This document shows positions 45,482 to 56,286 of a stretch of DNA of 64,000 nucleotides, one piece after another. The DNA lies in contig JAHLEZ010000017.1 of NCBI GenBank assembly GCA_020726505.1, forward strand, positions 1,426,001-1,490,000. Direction: 5' to 3'. Under the pieces are notes generated by a model. It saw nothing but the letters and a program-made list of their open reading frames with translations, did no database searches and was not told the origin of the DNA. Source of the DNA: Leptodontidium sp. MPI-SDFR-AT-0119 (taxonomy: Eukaryota; Ascomycota; Leotiomycetes; Helotiales; Leptodontidiaceae). Position numbers and translations under genes: made by a program. Numbering within the stretch: the first letter of the stretch is position 1; each line of letters opens with the position of its first letter.

Positions 45482-46768
45482 TGTGAATAGAATGTAATGG
45501 AAGGACAAGAAAGGAAAGGGAGAATGATGCCCAGAGATACCACAGACAATCTGGTGTTACCGATTCTGAGCTTCCGGGAAACGAGAGGGATTAAATAGCA
45601 ATTTTGCTTCCTTCCCGAGGCCATCTCGCGGATGCCCACCGCCTGCCGTAGGAAGATGAAACTTTGTCCTTCAGCAACGGAAATTCAAAGACTCCACAAA
45701 CCATATGCACCCGTCGCCTCGATGTGACCTGTACAAAGTAATTAGGCATTATAGCATTTCCCCAGGCGTCTGGGTTCCCCGCAGTTCCCCACAGTTTGGG
45801 CTGCGTCATGATCACTCGCTTCTGCCACTTAAGGTTAAGGTTACTGCACTCCAAGAGATGCACGGTGCATCTCATTGGCAGGGTCCACACGTAGGTTCGT
45901 TCACTCTGCTAGGCTCAAGCCACCCCGGGGATCGGGGATGTCGAGGATCGGGGATGTCGGAGATGGCACTAACCACAGCATGACTGGAGGAAATATTCCT
46001 CGTTGAAACCATCCCATTAATGATTTTGCCCAGGTGACAACTCGGCCATGGCTTCCTTTCCCTTCCATTGGGCTCGGCCTAGCACCTTGAAACTTTTCGT
46101 AACCCTACTTGGACGTTGATATACAAGTTCGGGGGACACGGGGAAGCCGCTGCTTGTGGCACAGGACTCCGTCCTGCCATTATTCCGGAATTTGTAAGAG
46201 TAACTTATGTTCTTCTACTATCGGCGTATGATGCTGCCCACACGAGTCCGACAGGCCCCCGACTTGGATCTCTTCCTTCTGGAAATCCTTCTCTTTTCGG
46301 TCTAGGGGACAAATTTGGGTCCCGTGCTACTCCTCCATCTATCTGCCCTGAAGAACTTCTCAAGAGCCACTACACTCTGCACTATAATTAACTCAAATCC
46401 TGTGTTCGACAACTTCCGGCGCGCCCCAAATTTTATATGCTGCGTGATGTGAGATTGTGTCCGAATCGCCCGCCAATGTTAACCTAGTGCACCAACTGGA
46501 AAAGCTTAATTCATCGTAGAAAGCGGTGCGGATCTGCGGAAGGTAGTCGCTGGGGGTTCCTGTGCGCTTCGTCTTCCCGAACTCGGTCTATCTCAGCGAT
46601 TGATCCTGGCCGTTGCCGCTATACTCGGGGCGGAAGATAGTCGTCGCTTGCTAAGTCTCCTCGTTTTATTTGCTTAAGATAAAGATAGTAGTAAAGTTGA
46701 CCTGTTTGCAAAATTAGCAAAGCTTTGCGAGGGGGCATAATAGCTCGTATTAAAATATTCGCTACTTG
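45482..46768. other. Unassigned normal-composition DNA upstream of the GH30 gene
   Basis: Likely holds the galactanase promoter (TATTTAA on the minus strand near 45590). A short GATCGGGGATGTCG repeat lies near 45928-45960. No other gene seen. Becomes AT-rich after about 46660. Confidence 0.5.
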
Positions 46769-47059
46769 TTGTTTTATTACATTAATAGCGTAGTCATAAT
46801 CCCAGTCCGCAACTACAGTCTCTATTCACATAAGGCACTTTAGTATACCCTTTATCCTTTTTAAGTAGTCCCTAAAACACCCGACAAAGCTTTAATATAA
46901 TACTTACCGGCTTTATACTTATAGGAGTTATAGCGGAGGAATATTAAGTGTAAGAAAACTTTGTAAGTATAAGTTATTTGTTACTAGGAGCAAGGCTAGG
47001 AGCGGACTAAAGCTCGGATAACTTTGGGAATACGAAGGACTATTTACTACTAGTATATG
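46769..47059 (+). repeat. RIP-mutated copy of the regulator's 3' end, left part
   Basis: Aligns with 36783 to about 37072 inside the Zn2Cys6 CDS. Differences are almost all C-to-T or G-to-A here, for example CAAGCAGCC becomes TAAGTAGTC. The frame is destroyed. Interrupted at 47059 by the copia element. Confidence 0.9.
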
Positions 47060-47315
47060 TGTTGGTCCACAGGTCCCTGTATGAGTATACTTCGGTTTGG
47101 AAAAGTGAGTGCGGGTCAAATTCAAGGATTAGAGCCTAGCCGGACTGGTTTCGGTGGAGATTCGGTGGGGTTCCGTAGTATATAGTCTGGCTCTCCTCGC
47201 ACTCTCTTAGAATATACACAGATTTTGAACCATACACTTATTACTCTATCGCCATACTCGCATTAGAATATATTTACATATACGGCGTGGTATATGAACC
47301 GGTACTGTACCGACA
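47060..47315 (+). repeat. Copia 5' LTR
   Basis: 256 bp, TG...CA ends, pairs with 56026-56281 with mainly transition differences. Confidence 0.9.
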
Positions 47316-47589
47316 CTAATTAGTGGCAAGCTTGTATCGTTAACCTTACTATAGACAGAAAAGGTCTCAGGCTATAGAGTGAAATCGATGACAAACTTTA
47401 GAGTACTTTATTATATCTCTAATAGGGCACTTATGTGAAGGCCAGATTCAACGGGGATCGATCAAACCTTCCCCCGAGACTCGCCCTAATACTCGAAGCA
47501 CGTCGAGGAAGCTATTACACCGACAGTCACTCTACGAAGATTGTCAAAGTTAACATACTTAAATCCAGAACTTTGGACTATTAAGAAAC

Positions 47590-49400
47590 CTATCCGGGAA
47601 CTCACCGGATCACCTACGAATCGTATCTAACACGATAGCGGACACCTTAGCGGAGCTAGAATTGACTCCGGAAACATTTAATAAGACAGTAACACTAGAT
47701 CTTAGTCTAATTTTCACAGGAGACGTAACAGCATACTCGCGAAGGTTCCGTGAGGCTTACTATAATGGCCATCTCAAGGGAGAATTCCTTTTCTAAGACT
47801 TTTAGGAGTATTTTAAGGATTAGACGGCAAACGAGTTCAAAATAATTAAGGCTATAGAACACATATACCTTAAAGACGACCTACGAGCCTTTAGTGTGTT
47901 TGTACGACGAGGAAAGGGGACGAGGACGGCACACGCCTTAGTAGAGGTAATGTAAGTTGAGGAGAATGTGTGGCCAGGAGACTAAGTAGAAATGCAAATT
48001 CGGAACTACCCCGAAACAGTACCGAATCACCTCCGGGAATTAGTCTCTCGACTACTACCGTTAATCTCAATAACACTTTAATAAAATTAATCCCTGATGT
48101 CTCTATAACACTAACTAGAGGTGGTCATCTATTCCGTGGAGGAAGACACTCCTTTGGAAGGGTCAGGAGTAAAGCTTACGGAGACGATTCAGTTATTAGG
48201 ATCACCTAGGATCTCCCTTACTAAAGGAGATAAGGTCGAGGATCTATATAGTATAACCCCCCTACTTATAGTCCTAAAGAAGGAGTTCTCATTTACTCCT
48301 AGGAGGGATCCCTTAAGTAATCTCCACTTATGGAGATTAAATGACCACGCGTTACTAAATCCCACACTAACGCTAGTAATACCCCTACAAGACGGGTTAT
48401 TACTACTATTTGAGGTTCTTAGGACTACCGGACTACATATAGAGCCGATTCGGCCGTTATAATATGTTATAGATCTATTGACCCTAGACTAGGCAAAATC
48501 GTTAGTAAACCTTACTAAGATATATACCAAGGAGCTCTAATATAACAGAGACAAAGACTACTTAAATAAGAAGCTCTATATCTTCGCCGACTTATGTTAG
48601 AGAGTATTAGTTAAGACTAAGGTCTAGAACCGAGCCTTTCCGTTAATACTACGAGACGGAACTAGTTCGTACTATTACCGGTACCTCTAGAATAAGGGGT
48701 ACTCATTTAATAAGCTTGTTAGGATAACTCGCGAACACTTTGAGATAAAGGAGAGAACTAATAAGTTCCTTAGCCGGTGGTTTAGTCTGACTTTCTCGTT
48801 ATTTCAAGAGGAGCCTCACTAGATAGGAAAACTAGTGCTAACTTAATTAGAGAACTTCGCCAAGGAATTACAGAGTATTTAGCTTGGCCTAAAAGACGAC
48901 AATATACGGAACGATAAGACGCTCCGCGATAAGCTCGTATAAGGAGTATTAAGGAACCCCCTCTTTAAGATGGCCTTGTTTCAAGCACCTCTTACTTTCC
49001 CTACGTTAATAGATAGTCTTCGCTCCGCCGTCAGCGTTAAGGTAACTCATGACTTAGGATCGAGGGTGGGTAAGTACTCCGGATCTTATACGAATCGCCA
49101 CCGATCCTATGTCGTAAATAAGGCGGCTTATTACTCTAACCGCAAGATGAAATTTTCAAGTAGAAACAAACGCGGAGATAAATTCTAGCTTATGCTAGAC
49201 TATATAGGCTATATTATTTATAAGAAAATAAATTACTATAGTAGTCGCCACTCAAACGAAGAGTAAGCAACGTCCAAGGCAAGATACTTCGCGGCGCGTA
49301 AGGCCGAAGGAGTAAAGGCTATAGACAAGACCTTCAGGAGTTACTTAGCTTATATTAAGGGGATTGACCCTAATTCGGACTAGAACCGGACCACATCTAG
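47590..49400 (+). pseudogene. Copia gag remnant
   Basis: Decayed helical protein: ANEFKIIKAIEHIYLKDDLR, IRITREHFEIKERTNKFLSR with WFSLTFSLFQEE, and MALFQAPLTFPTLIDSLRSA are readable between stops. No zinc knuckle is clearly left. Assigned by position before integrase. Confidence 0.6.
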
Positions 49401-50079
49401 ACACTATTTAAGAAGTCACTAAGATGCGGATTCAGACACTTCAACAAATATTAACGATTCTTTAGAGAGTTCTAACGACGATAATGGCGATGGCACCGTA
49501 AACTTCACGACTGTATTTATAATAAGTAAGGTATAATATAATATACGAGAAGTTATAAGGCAACTTGAGGAGAGGAAAGTTACTCACATCTTAGAAAGTA
49601 AAATCAAGAGACCCGCTCTAAGTGAGGCTTACATAACGTAATAGACAGACAGATTCTTTTAAGGTCTATTAATTAATATAAGGGCATCTAACAAAAACAC
49701 AGGAGGGATTAACTAGTTACGAGTATTATAGCGAATTTAAGATGTCAAGTTTGACACTAACTAGGCGGGCCAGAGCCGGATTACATTCGGTGCCGGTTCG
49801 CGACTGTCCCTAGGAGTTACCACAGTTAATACTCCGGTTAGAGAAATGGACTTCTAAATCGTGGACGCAAATATCCCGTTTCTAGTTTGCCTATAGTAGT
49901 TAAATGCGCTTAACGCGTAATACGATAACCTACGCAATGTCTTGATTCAGGGCAACAAGAAGCACTTGATTATACGGAAGCATGGGCATTTATGGCTACT
50001 TTTAGATCAATATCGTCAATTACTGGACACTTCGACCGGAACGATAAATGTATACTACCTGACTGAACTAGAAATACGT

Positions 50080-50760
50080 CGGCTTTATAGGCGTTTCGGA
50101 CACCCTTTAGTAAGACGTCTTTAGCACCTACTAGATCAAGCTAGCCATGAGCATGACTCAGACGTTATATTGAGGGTTAAAGAGATGTGTGAGCATTGCC
50201 AGAAACATATAGATGCTCTATATAAGTTCCGCTTCAAACTACAAGACGACGTCGACTTCAATTATACAGTCTACGTCAATATCGCGATGTTTGGAGAACG
50301 ATATACCCTCTATATAATAGATAAGGCAACGGGTTTTAGTGCGGCGAAACTACTCCGAAAAGCCCCCGGTTCGGCTACGGCTCGGGCTACCTTTAACGTA
50401 TTCAAGTCAGTATAAATTGACACATACTTTAGACCTCCGGATTTCGTTGTGTACGACTATAGCACTAATTTCAATTCTAAGGAGTTTTGGAGTGCACTCA
50501 GATCTATAGGTAGTACTCCTAAGCTAGTACCTGTTGAGGCACACTATTTAATTAGCAAAGTTGAGCGATACCACCGCCTACTACGCCGTGCCTATGAAAT
50601 CGTTACAGAAGAGCACCCTAAGTTAAGCGACGAAGACCGACTATAAATGGCAGTAAAAGCAATAAACGATACAGCTAGACCTAACGGGCTCATCCTTACA
50701 CTACTTGTTTTCGGCGTATACCCTAGAATGACAGAGTTAGACCCCCCAAATCCGTCAGTC
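50080..50760 (+). pseudogene. Copia integrase remnant
   Basis: GAG-pre-integrase zinc site: LYRRFGHPLVRRL and CEHCQKH (H..C-x2-C). Then the catalytic core: the first Asp region YTVYVNIAMFGERYTLYIID, VVYDYSTNFNSKEFWSALRS with the second Asp, and VERYHRLLRRAYE with the Glu. Broken by TAA/TAG at several points. Confidence 0.8.
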
Positions 50761-51128
50761 GAGTAACGTGCGGCTACAATTAAGAAAGCCATAAAGGAGG
50801 TACAGAAAATCCATATTACACGCAAAGTCAACGATACGTTAGCTATACGAAACGGCCCTAAAACCACTTATATTCACGGTCTTTACCTTAATGATTAAGT
50901 TCTAGTATATTAAGAGGGTAAAGGATAGACAGGACTTTACGATTTCTTAAGTATTAAGGGAGAATTATATAAGATCGACATAAGAAATGGGAGAATACGT
51001 ACGTTCTGATCGACTATAGTTCGTCCCTTTAAGACAGACACCTTTAGCGTTAAACAATAAAAAGAAAACTTACTAGAGGATATCTATAAGTAACATCTAG
51101 GATCCCCGATTAGAAACACTACCGAAAC

Positions 51129-51273
51129 TGTCGGGAGACTAGGCTCAGGTAAAGTGGTACAGCTCAAAATGATCATAAAAATGCCTCTTGAATTGTACGA
51201 AGGGAGGGAAGGTTGGCCAGGCCAACCGACCTCCCTTATATGCTCGGTAAGCGAGCACGTGATTGTTCCGACA
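51129..51273 (+). repeat. Left LTR of the small element
   Basis: Contains a strong hairpin: AAGGGAGG (51200) with CCTCCCTT (51230), inside it GGTTGGCC (51211) with GGCCAACC (51220) around a single A. A second stem follows, TGCTCG-GTAAG-CGAGCA (51241). Confidence 0.95.
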
Positions 51274-51477
51274 CTGGCAATCTTTCTCTTGTCATTAGAT
51301 TATACGGAACAATCAATCCACCAGCTTAGCCCTTCTTTACGGCTTCGTACGAATAAATCAAGGAAAAAAACAAGCCCGCATATGCCTTCCTCAAGTGAAG
51401 CGTCCTCTTCCCAAGTATAGCCTTTATCCTAAGTAAAGCGTTCTTCCCTCAGATATGAAACGAGCCCGAGTTATCGA

Positions 51478-51546
51478 GACAGTAAAGGTGTCAGCTCCGC
51501 GACAGTAAAGGTGTCAGCTCCGCGACAGTAAAGGTGTCAGCTCCGT
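51478..51546 (+). repeat. 23-bp tandem repeat, three copies
   Basis: Unit GACAGTAAAGGTGTCAGCTC plus CGC at 51478, 51501 and 51524; the third ends CGTA. Degenerate relatives (AAGGTGCCAGCT, AAGGTACCAGCT) follow to about 51700. Confidence 0.9.
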
Positions 51547-51800
51547 ACGACACTTGGCCAAGTGTCGCAGTTGTTTCAGCAGTAAGGTGCTAGCTTTATG
51601 CGATCGGGAGGGAGTATTATCGCAATTGTCGTGGCAGAAAGGTGCCAGCTCGTACGACTTAGAAGAAGTCGTAATTGTCGTGGTAGTAAGGTACCAGCTC
51701 CGTAAGCTGGTCGTACGAAGGGTGACGGCTTCGTACGAGAAGAAGGAGAAGTCGAGTACTCAGCGAAGAGCTCGAGAGAGGAGGAGGGTTGTTTGTATCG

Positions 51801-52228
51801 TACGAGGGGTGGCGTCTCGTACGGAGGGTGCAGAGCTCAGCGAAGAGCTCGCAAAGGGAGGAGTGTTGTTTTGTATTGTACGAGGGGTGGCGTCTCGTAC
51901 GGAGGGTGCAGAGCTCAGCGAAGAGCTCGCAAAGGGAGGAGTGTTGTTTTGTATTGTACGAGGGGTGGCGTCTCGTACGGAGGGTGCAGAGCTCAGCGAA
52001 GAGCTCGCAAAGGGAGGAGTGTTGTTTGTATCGTACGAGGGGTGGCGTCTCGTACGGAGGGTGCAGAGCTCAGCGAAGAGCTCGCAAAGGGAGGAGTGTT
52101 GTTTTGTATTGTACGAGGGGTGGCGTCTCGTACGGAGGGTGCAGAGCTCAGCGAAGAGCTCGCAAAGGGAGGAGTGTTGTTTGTATCGTACGAGGGGTGG
52201 CGTCTCGTACGGAGGGTGCAGAGCTCGT
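51801..52228 (+). repeat. 77/78-bp tandem array, about five and a half copies
   Basis: TACGAGGGGTGGCGTCTCGT starts at 51801, 51879, 51957, 52034, 52112 and 52189; the last copy breaks off near 52228. Two variants alternate (GTATCG with TTT, 77 bp; GTATTG with TTTT, 78 bp). Each unit has CGTACGAG paired with CTCGTACG around nine bases, and a GAGCTC...GAGCTC pair. From about 51793 to 52237 all three forward frames lack stops. Confidence 0.95.
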
Positions 52229-52485
52229 ACGACTTAAAAGAAGTCGTAATTGTCGTGGTAGTAAGGTACCAGCTCCGTACGACGTAGAGGAAGTCGCAAT
52301 TGTCGTAGTAGTAAGGTACCAGCTTATTCGTCCAAAGATTTCCTAGTCCGTATGACTTCTTCGCGAAGAAGGAGATCTCGATAAAAGACGTGATGGACGT
52401 AGGTTCAGGAGCCGTACTCTCGATACAGCGGTTCGACTAGTGAGTCTGTACTTCCCCAAAACCCTCGAATATCCTAAGGTATACT

Positions 52486-52620
52486 TCGCACGAGGCCGAT
52501 TTCTCCACGAAGGATAAGCGCCAGACTCATACGAATTATCTCCTAAAATACCCCTTAGCATAAGTTCGTACGAAGCCGATTTCTCCACGAAGGATAAGCG
52601 CCAGATTCGTACGACCTATC
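52486..52620 (+). repeat. 80-bp offset direct repeat pair
   Basis: CCGATTTCTCCACGAAGGAT and the following AAGCGCCAGA occur from 52496 and again from 52576, each bordered by CGTACGA-like sequence. Confidence 0.85.
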
Positions 52621-52667
52621 TCTTCTAGATACCTAGTTAATGTATAGCCATATTGACTATTCATGAA

Positions 52668-52812
52668 TGTCGGGAGACTAGGCTCAGGTAAAGTGGTACA
52701 GCTCAAAATGATCATAAAAATGCCTCTTGAATTGTACGAAGGGAGGGAAGGTTGGCCAGGCCAACCGACCTCCCTTATATGCTCGGTAAGCGAGCACGTG
52801 ATTGTTCCGACA
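52668..52812 (+). repeat. Right LTR of the small element
   Basis: Identical to 51129-51273 as read. No clear polypurine tract precedes it. Confidence 0.95.
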
Positions 52813-52979
52813 GAAACAGCACCGAATCCACCCCGAATCGCTGTCTAAATTCCATTTACGAAACACCTCCTAGATTTACTAACTATCAATGACGATTATA
52901 ATATTGAAGTGTTTCTAACTGAGAAAGAGACGAGGGACTAAGAGTTATCTACTAAACTTCGCGCTAAAGGGAAGATTAC

Positions 52980-53830
52980 AGCGCTTAGACTACTATTCTA
53001 GTAGTCCCGAAGGACGGAATATGAAGCACTTATTAAAAGGGGTGTTTTTGTGCCTATTTATAAGGACGACCTTAAAGTAAGAGGCCACCGCATCTTTAAG
53101 TCAAGAATAGTAGACGAGGTCAAAGGCAAGGAGACGTTAACTCTATATGAGAAGTTAAGGCTAGTAATTTAATACTTTAACAATAAAGGGAAGAGAGAGA
53201 TTTTGACTTAGTCTCTGACAATCTAACGATCTAGCCAATAGTTACTCATATTTTTAACCGCTGCCGTCAAGCACTTAAATCGCCTCTGAAACTAGTCCGA
53301 ATCCCATTTGGCTATTAGGGACATTACTTAAGCCTACGTCTAGGCAGAGATAAGGCTTCTCCGGGACATTTTTATATAGCCACCGGAAGAGATCGTAGGA
53401 GATTTCCCTCTTAGCACGATATTTATAGTAGTACTACCGTTATATAACATACCTAAGTCCGGAAACTATTAGTTTAACACGTACTATAAATATTATATAG
53501 AGAACCTACAAATAGAGACATTAACGTACGACTCATACTTACTAATTAATACTAAGAAAAGCTATGACTTTAGTGTCGTAGGAATACAGATAGACGACAC
53601 GTTGATTCTAGGAAATAAGGACTTCTTGGCAAGAGAACAGGATAAGATCACTAAGGCCGGTTTTTTGACGAAGCCGATACGGGTACTACTCCCTACTGAA
53701 ACTATTACGTTTAATAGGTATATTATTTCTATAGACGGGGACAGCCTTTACATGTCACAGAAGGGTCAGGGAGCAAGGCTAGAGCTAGTCGACGCAGGAA
53801 AAGAGGACTATAAGAAGGCTTATAGAGAGT
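52980..53830 (+). pseudogene. Copia reverse transcriptase remnant
   Basis: Readable blocks: LIKRGVFVPIYKDD, GHRIFKSRIVDEVKGKE, then the catalytic GIQIDDTLILGNKDF, matching the copia V-D-D box. Several stops interrupt it. Confidence 0.8.
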
Positions 53831-54009
53831 AACGAGCTTGTGCGGCTTACTTTACTACTATTTATTAGCCGGAAGTAATATTTAATCTCTTAGTTGTAGC
53901 GTAACACTAGGATCCGACGGAAGACGACGTCAAGGCCTTGAACTTACGCCTTAAATAGTAAATAAATAACTTAGAGAGAGGACTCTAATACGTACTAGTT
54001 GACTTATAG

Positions 54010-54543
54010 TTTACGAAGGTCTACGTTTTTATAGACGGTTCTTTTGCTAACAATAAAGACCTAAGTTCATAAATAGGTTTCGTATTAGTAATCGGTGCCG
54101 AAACGGTGGGGGATACGTAATTTACCCTAACTGGTAACATTGTGTATATTAGCTTAATAAAATGTAAGAGAGTAACTCGTGTAGTGCTCACATTAGAGTT
54201 GTATGTTATAGTAGCTGGCATTAATATGTTGATCTCCCTTGGTACGACTATTAATATAGTAACTGATAAGCTTAGCATCCCACGTCTTCTTATTATTGTT
54301 TACACGGATTCTTTGTCCCTTTATGAGTGTATTGTCAAGCTCGGTACGACTAAAGAGAAGCGCCTAATGATCGATATTATGGTTATTCGTCAATTATACG
54401 AGCGTAGAGAGCTAACGGAGGTTCGATGGATTAATGGCGCCAATAATCTTACTGACGCCATAACGAAGAGTGCTCCGAATAAGGCTCTTTGGGATTTTAT
54501 TAACACTAACATCCTCACTGTCAAAATAGAGGGTTGGGTTTAA
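54010..54543 (+). pseudogene. Copia RNase H remnant
   Basis: VFIDGSFANN carries the first Asp; IVYTDSLSLYECIVKLGTTK and IDIMVIRQLYERRELTEVRW with INGANNLTDAITK match copia-family RNase H ends. The last 133 codons are open to 54543. Confidence 0.8.
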
Positions 54544-54899
54544 TAGTCAACCGGAGTTAATTCGGACCAGTAACGGAGGGGTTTCTTACACTCGTTGATT
54601 TTTTTTATTATTTGTACATTTCCTTGTAACTCTTATTTTTATTGATTTATCACTTGCGATTATTTTTATATTTAGTCAATTTGCGAAGTCAGAAACACAC
54701 TCGATTTGGTTCTAAATACTCTCTAATTTAAAGTATTAACGGGCGGCCTTGCGACGACACTTTAATAGGGACAAACTGCCGGTTTCACCACAGGGGGCTA
54801 CTCCCGTACAGTAGTATGGAGAAAGTGCCGCCACGAAGAACTTACTACAAAGTTAATCCGAAACAAGGCCGAATCCCCTACTCATAGATATTTAGAAGA

Positions 54900-55584
54900 G
54901 GTTTCTCGTCCTCCTCCTCCGCGCTATGGCGGCGACTTCGGCGGAGACGCTTAGTAAGAGTATCGTCCTCACCGCCGTCCTCCTTACTACGCTTAATAGC
55001 GGCAGAGGAGACGACAGTGAAGAGCCGGTTTAAGACTAGCACCGTCTCTTATCGTACAAAGCGTTAATATTTAGGAGCCTTAATATCAAAAAGGAATAAG
55101 GGGGTTAACTTACTACTTGCGAGCTGGCTAGGCTAGCGATTTCCCGGCGTATAGCGCGCGTTTCCTCTAATAACGCCAGCGACAACTCCTTAGTAGTCTT
55201 TAGTACGCTGGCAGCGGCGACTAATAATGCCGAATTAATTGATTTAGCGGCAACAACGATGGCTTCTTTATCTTTCGCCTCGAGGGCGGCAACTAGACGA
55301 AGGTACTCTTTGGCAATAAACTACGGAATTTATTATATGTCAGTAACCGTATGTCCGGAGTACTTTCGGCGAGGATTCGGATACGATTCAGAATAAGGAA
55401 AAGAAATAGGAATACTTACTGAGTTACACTGGGACTTCTTCTTTATATAGTACGCGCATTTCTTACTCTTGGGATTATTAAAGGCATATTCGTGGGACGG
55501 ATTCTTTGCGAGGAGGCGGACGCACTGAATACAGCATTTGCGGTAGGCGAGGTCGAGCGCTCCTATAAGTATTAGTGTAAGCAC
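54900..55584 (-). pseudogene. Antisense accessory gene remnant in the copia 3' region
   Basis: On the strand opposite to gag-pol, between RNase H and the 3' LTR, a frame reads ALDLAYRKCCIQCVRLLAKN then PSHEYAFNNPKSKKCAYYIK with KKSQCNSV and a GTAAGT donor. Further on it reads AKEYLRLVAALEAKDKEAIV, AAKSINSALLVAAASVLKTT and KELSLALLEETRAIRREIAS, a likely coiled coil. Restoring C where Y stands would give a CxxC...C..C pattern like the fungal DUF3716 finger. Captured or element-encoded, it is now broken. Function unknown. Confidence 0.55.
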
Positions 55585-56025
55585 TGTTTTTAGTTAGTAC
55601 ACCGTTTCCCTACTAAACTATCTCTAAAGAGTATATTTACTTTTGAGTTGTCTATTTGATTTAATATAGTCTTCTTAGAAATATTAGTTTTTGAGCTATA
55701 TTAGGCGAATTAGAGAGATCGGAAAGCAGTATACGTATAGTGGTTGTGTGTTGGCTAAAGGAGACTCTAAATCTTTAGGGGAAAGCGACATATATATATC
55801 TATTATGTTGTACAATACTAAGGGTTCTTATTATTATTAGTTCTCGCTTAGTTTCGTTACTGTGTCTCGCTAGATTCGGGCCCCTTTCGGGGCACTTTCG
55901 GGACACTGTCAGATCGGGGTCAGACGCTGTTAGATACTCTGTCATTTTATTTGTTATTTCTTATATTACTCGTTATTTGCTTCTACGTATATTAGAAATA
56001 GTTTTTCCAAAAGAAGTTTTGCCTG

Positions 56026-56281
56026 TGTTAGTCTATAGGTCCCTGCATAAGTATACTTCGGTTTGGAAAAGTGGGTGCGGGTCAAATTCAAGGGTTAGAG
56101 CCTAGCCAGACTAGTTTCGGTGGAGATTCGGTGGGGTTCTGTAATATATAGTCTGGCTCTCCTCGCACTCTCTTAGAATATACACAGATTTTGAACTATA
56201 TACTTATTACTCTGTCGCTATACTCGCATTGGAATATATTCACACATGCGGCGTGGTACATGAACCGGTACTGCACCGACA
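56026..56281 (+). repeat. Copia 3' LTR
   Basis: 256 bp, preceded by a purine-rich AAAAGAAG near 56009-56016 that may be what is left of the polypurine tract. Confidence 0.9.
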
Positions 56282-56286
56282 ATATG

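Larger units (their letters stand above)
51129..52812 (+). mobile_element. Small non-autonomous LTR element (TRIM-like) with internal tandem array
   Basis: LTRs 51129-51273 and 52668-52812 are each 145 bp and, read base by base, identical. The 5-bp GAAAC (51124-51128 and 52813-52817) is a target duplication. The interior (51274-52667) has no retroviral-type gene; it holds a 23-bp repeat, a 77/78-bp array and an 80-bp pair. GC is normal, with no RIP signs, while the surrounding copia is ruined, so this is a recent insertion. LTR ends TGTCGG...CCGACA resemble those of the copia (TGTTGG...CCGACA). Confidence 0.9.
47060..56281 (+). mobile_element. Decayed Ty1/copia LTR retrotransposon (host of a nested element)
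   Basis: LTRs of 256 bp each (47060-47315 and 56026-56281) begin TGTTGG/TGTTAG and end CCGACA. The 5-bp ATATG (47055-47059 and 56282-56286) is a target duplication. Domain order gag, integrase, reverse transcriptase, RNase H is that of copia. Frames are broken by many TAG/TAA. A separate element lies between integrase and reverse transcriptase. Net length without it is about 7.5 kb. Confidence 0.9.

Noticed and set aside
45482..45508. Nine-residue longer start for the galactanase
   Set aside because: The second Met directly begins a standard signal peptide.
51478..52620. CRISPR-like array
   Set aside because: The repeats are direct tandem units without unique spacers of constant length, inside a eukaryotic LTR element.
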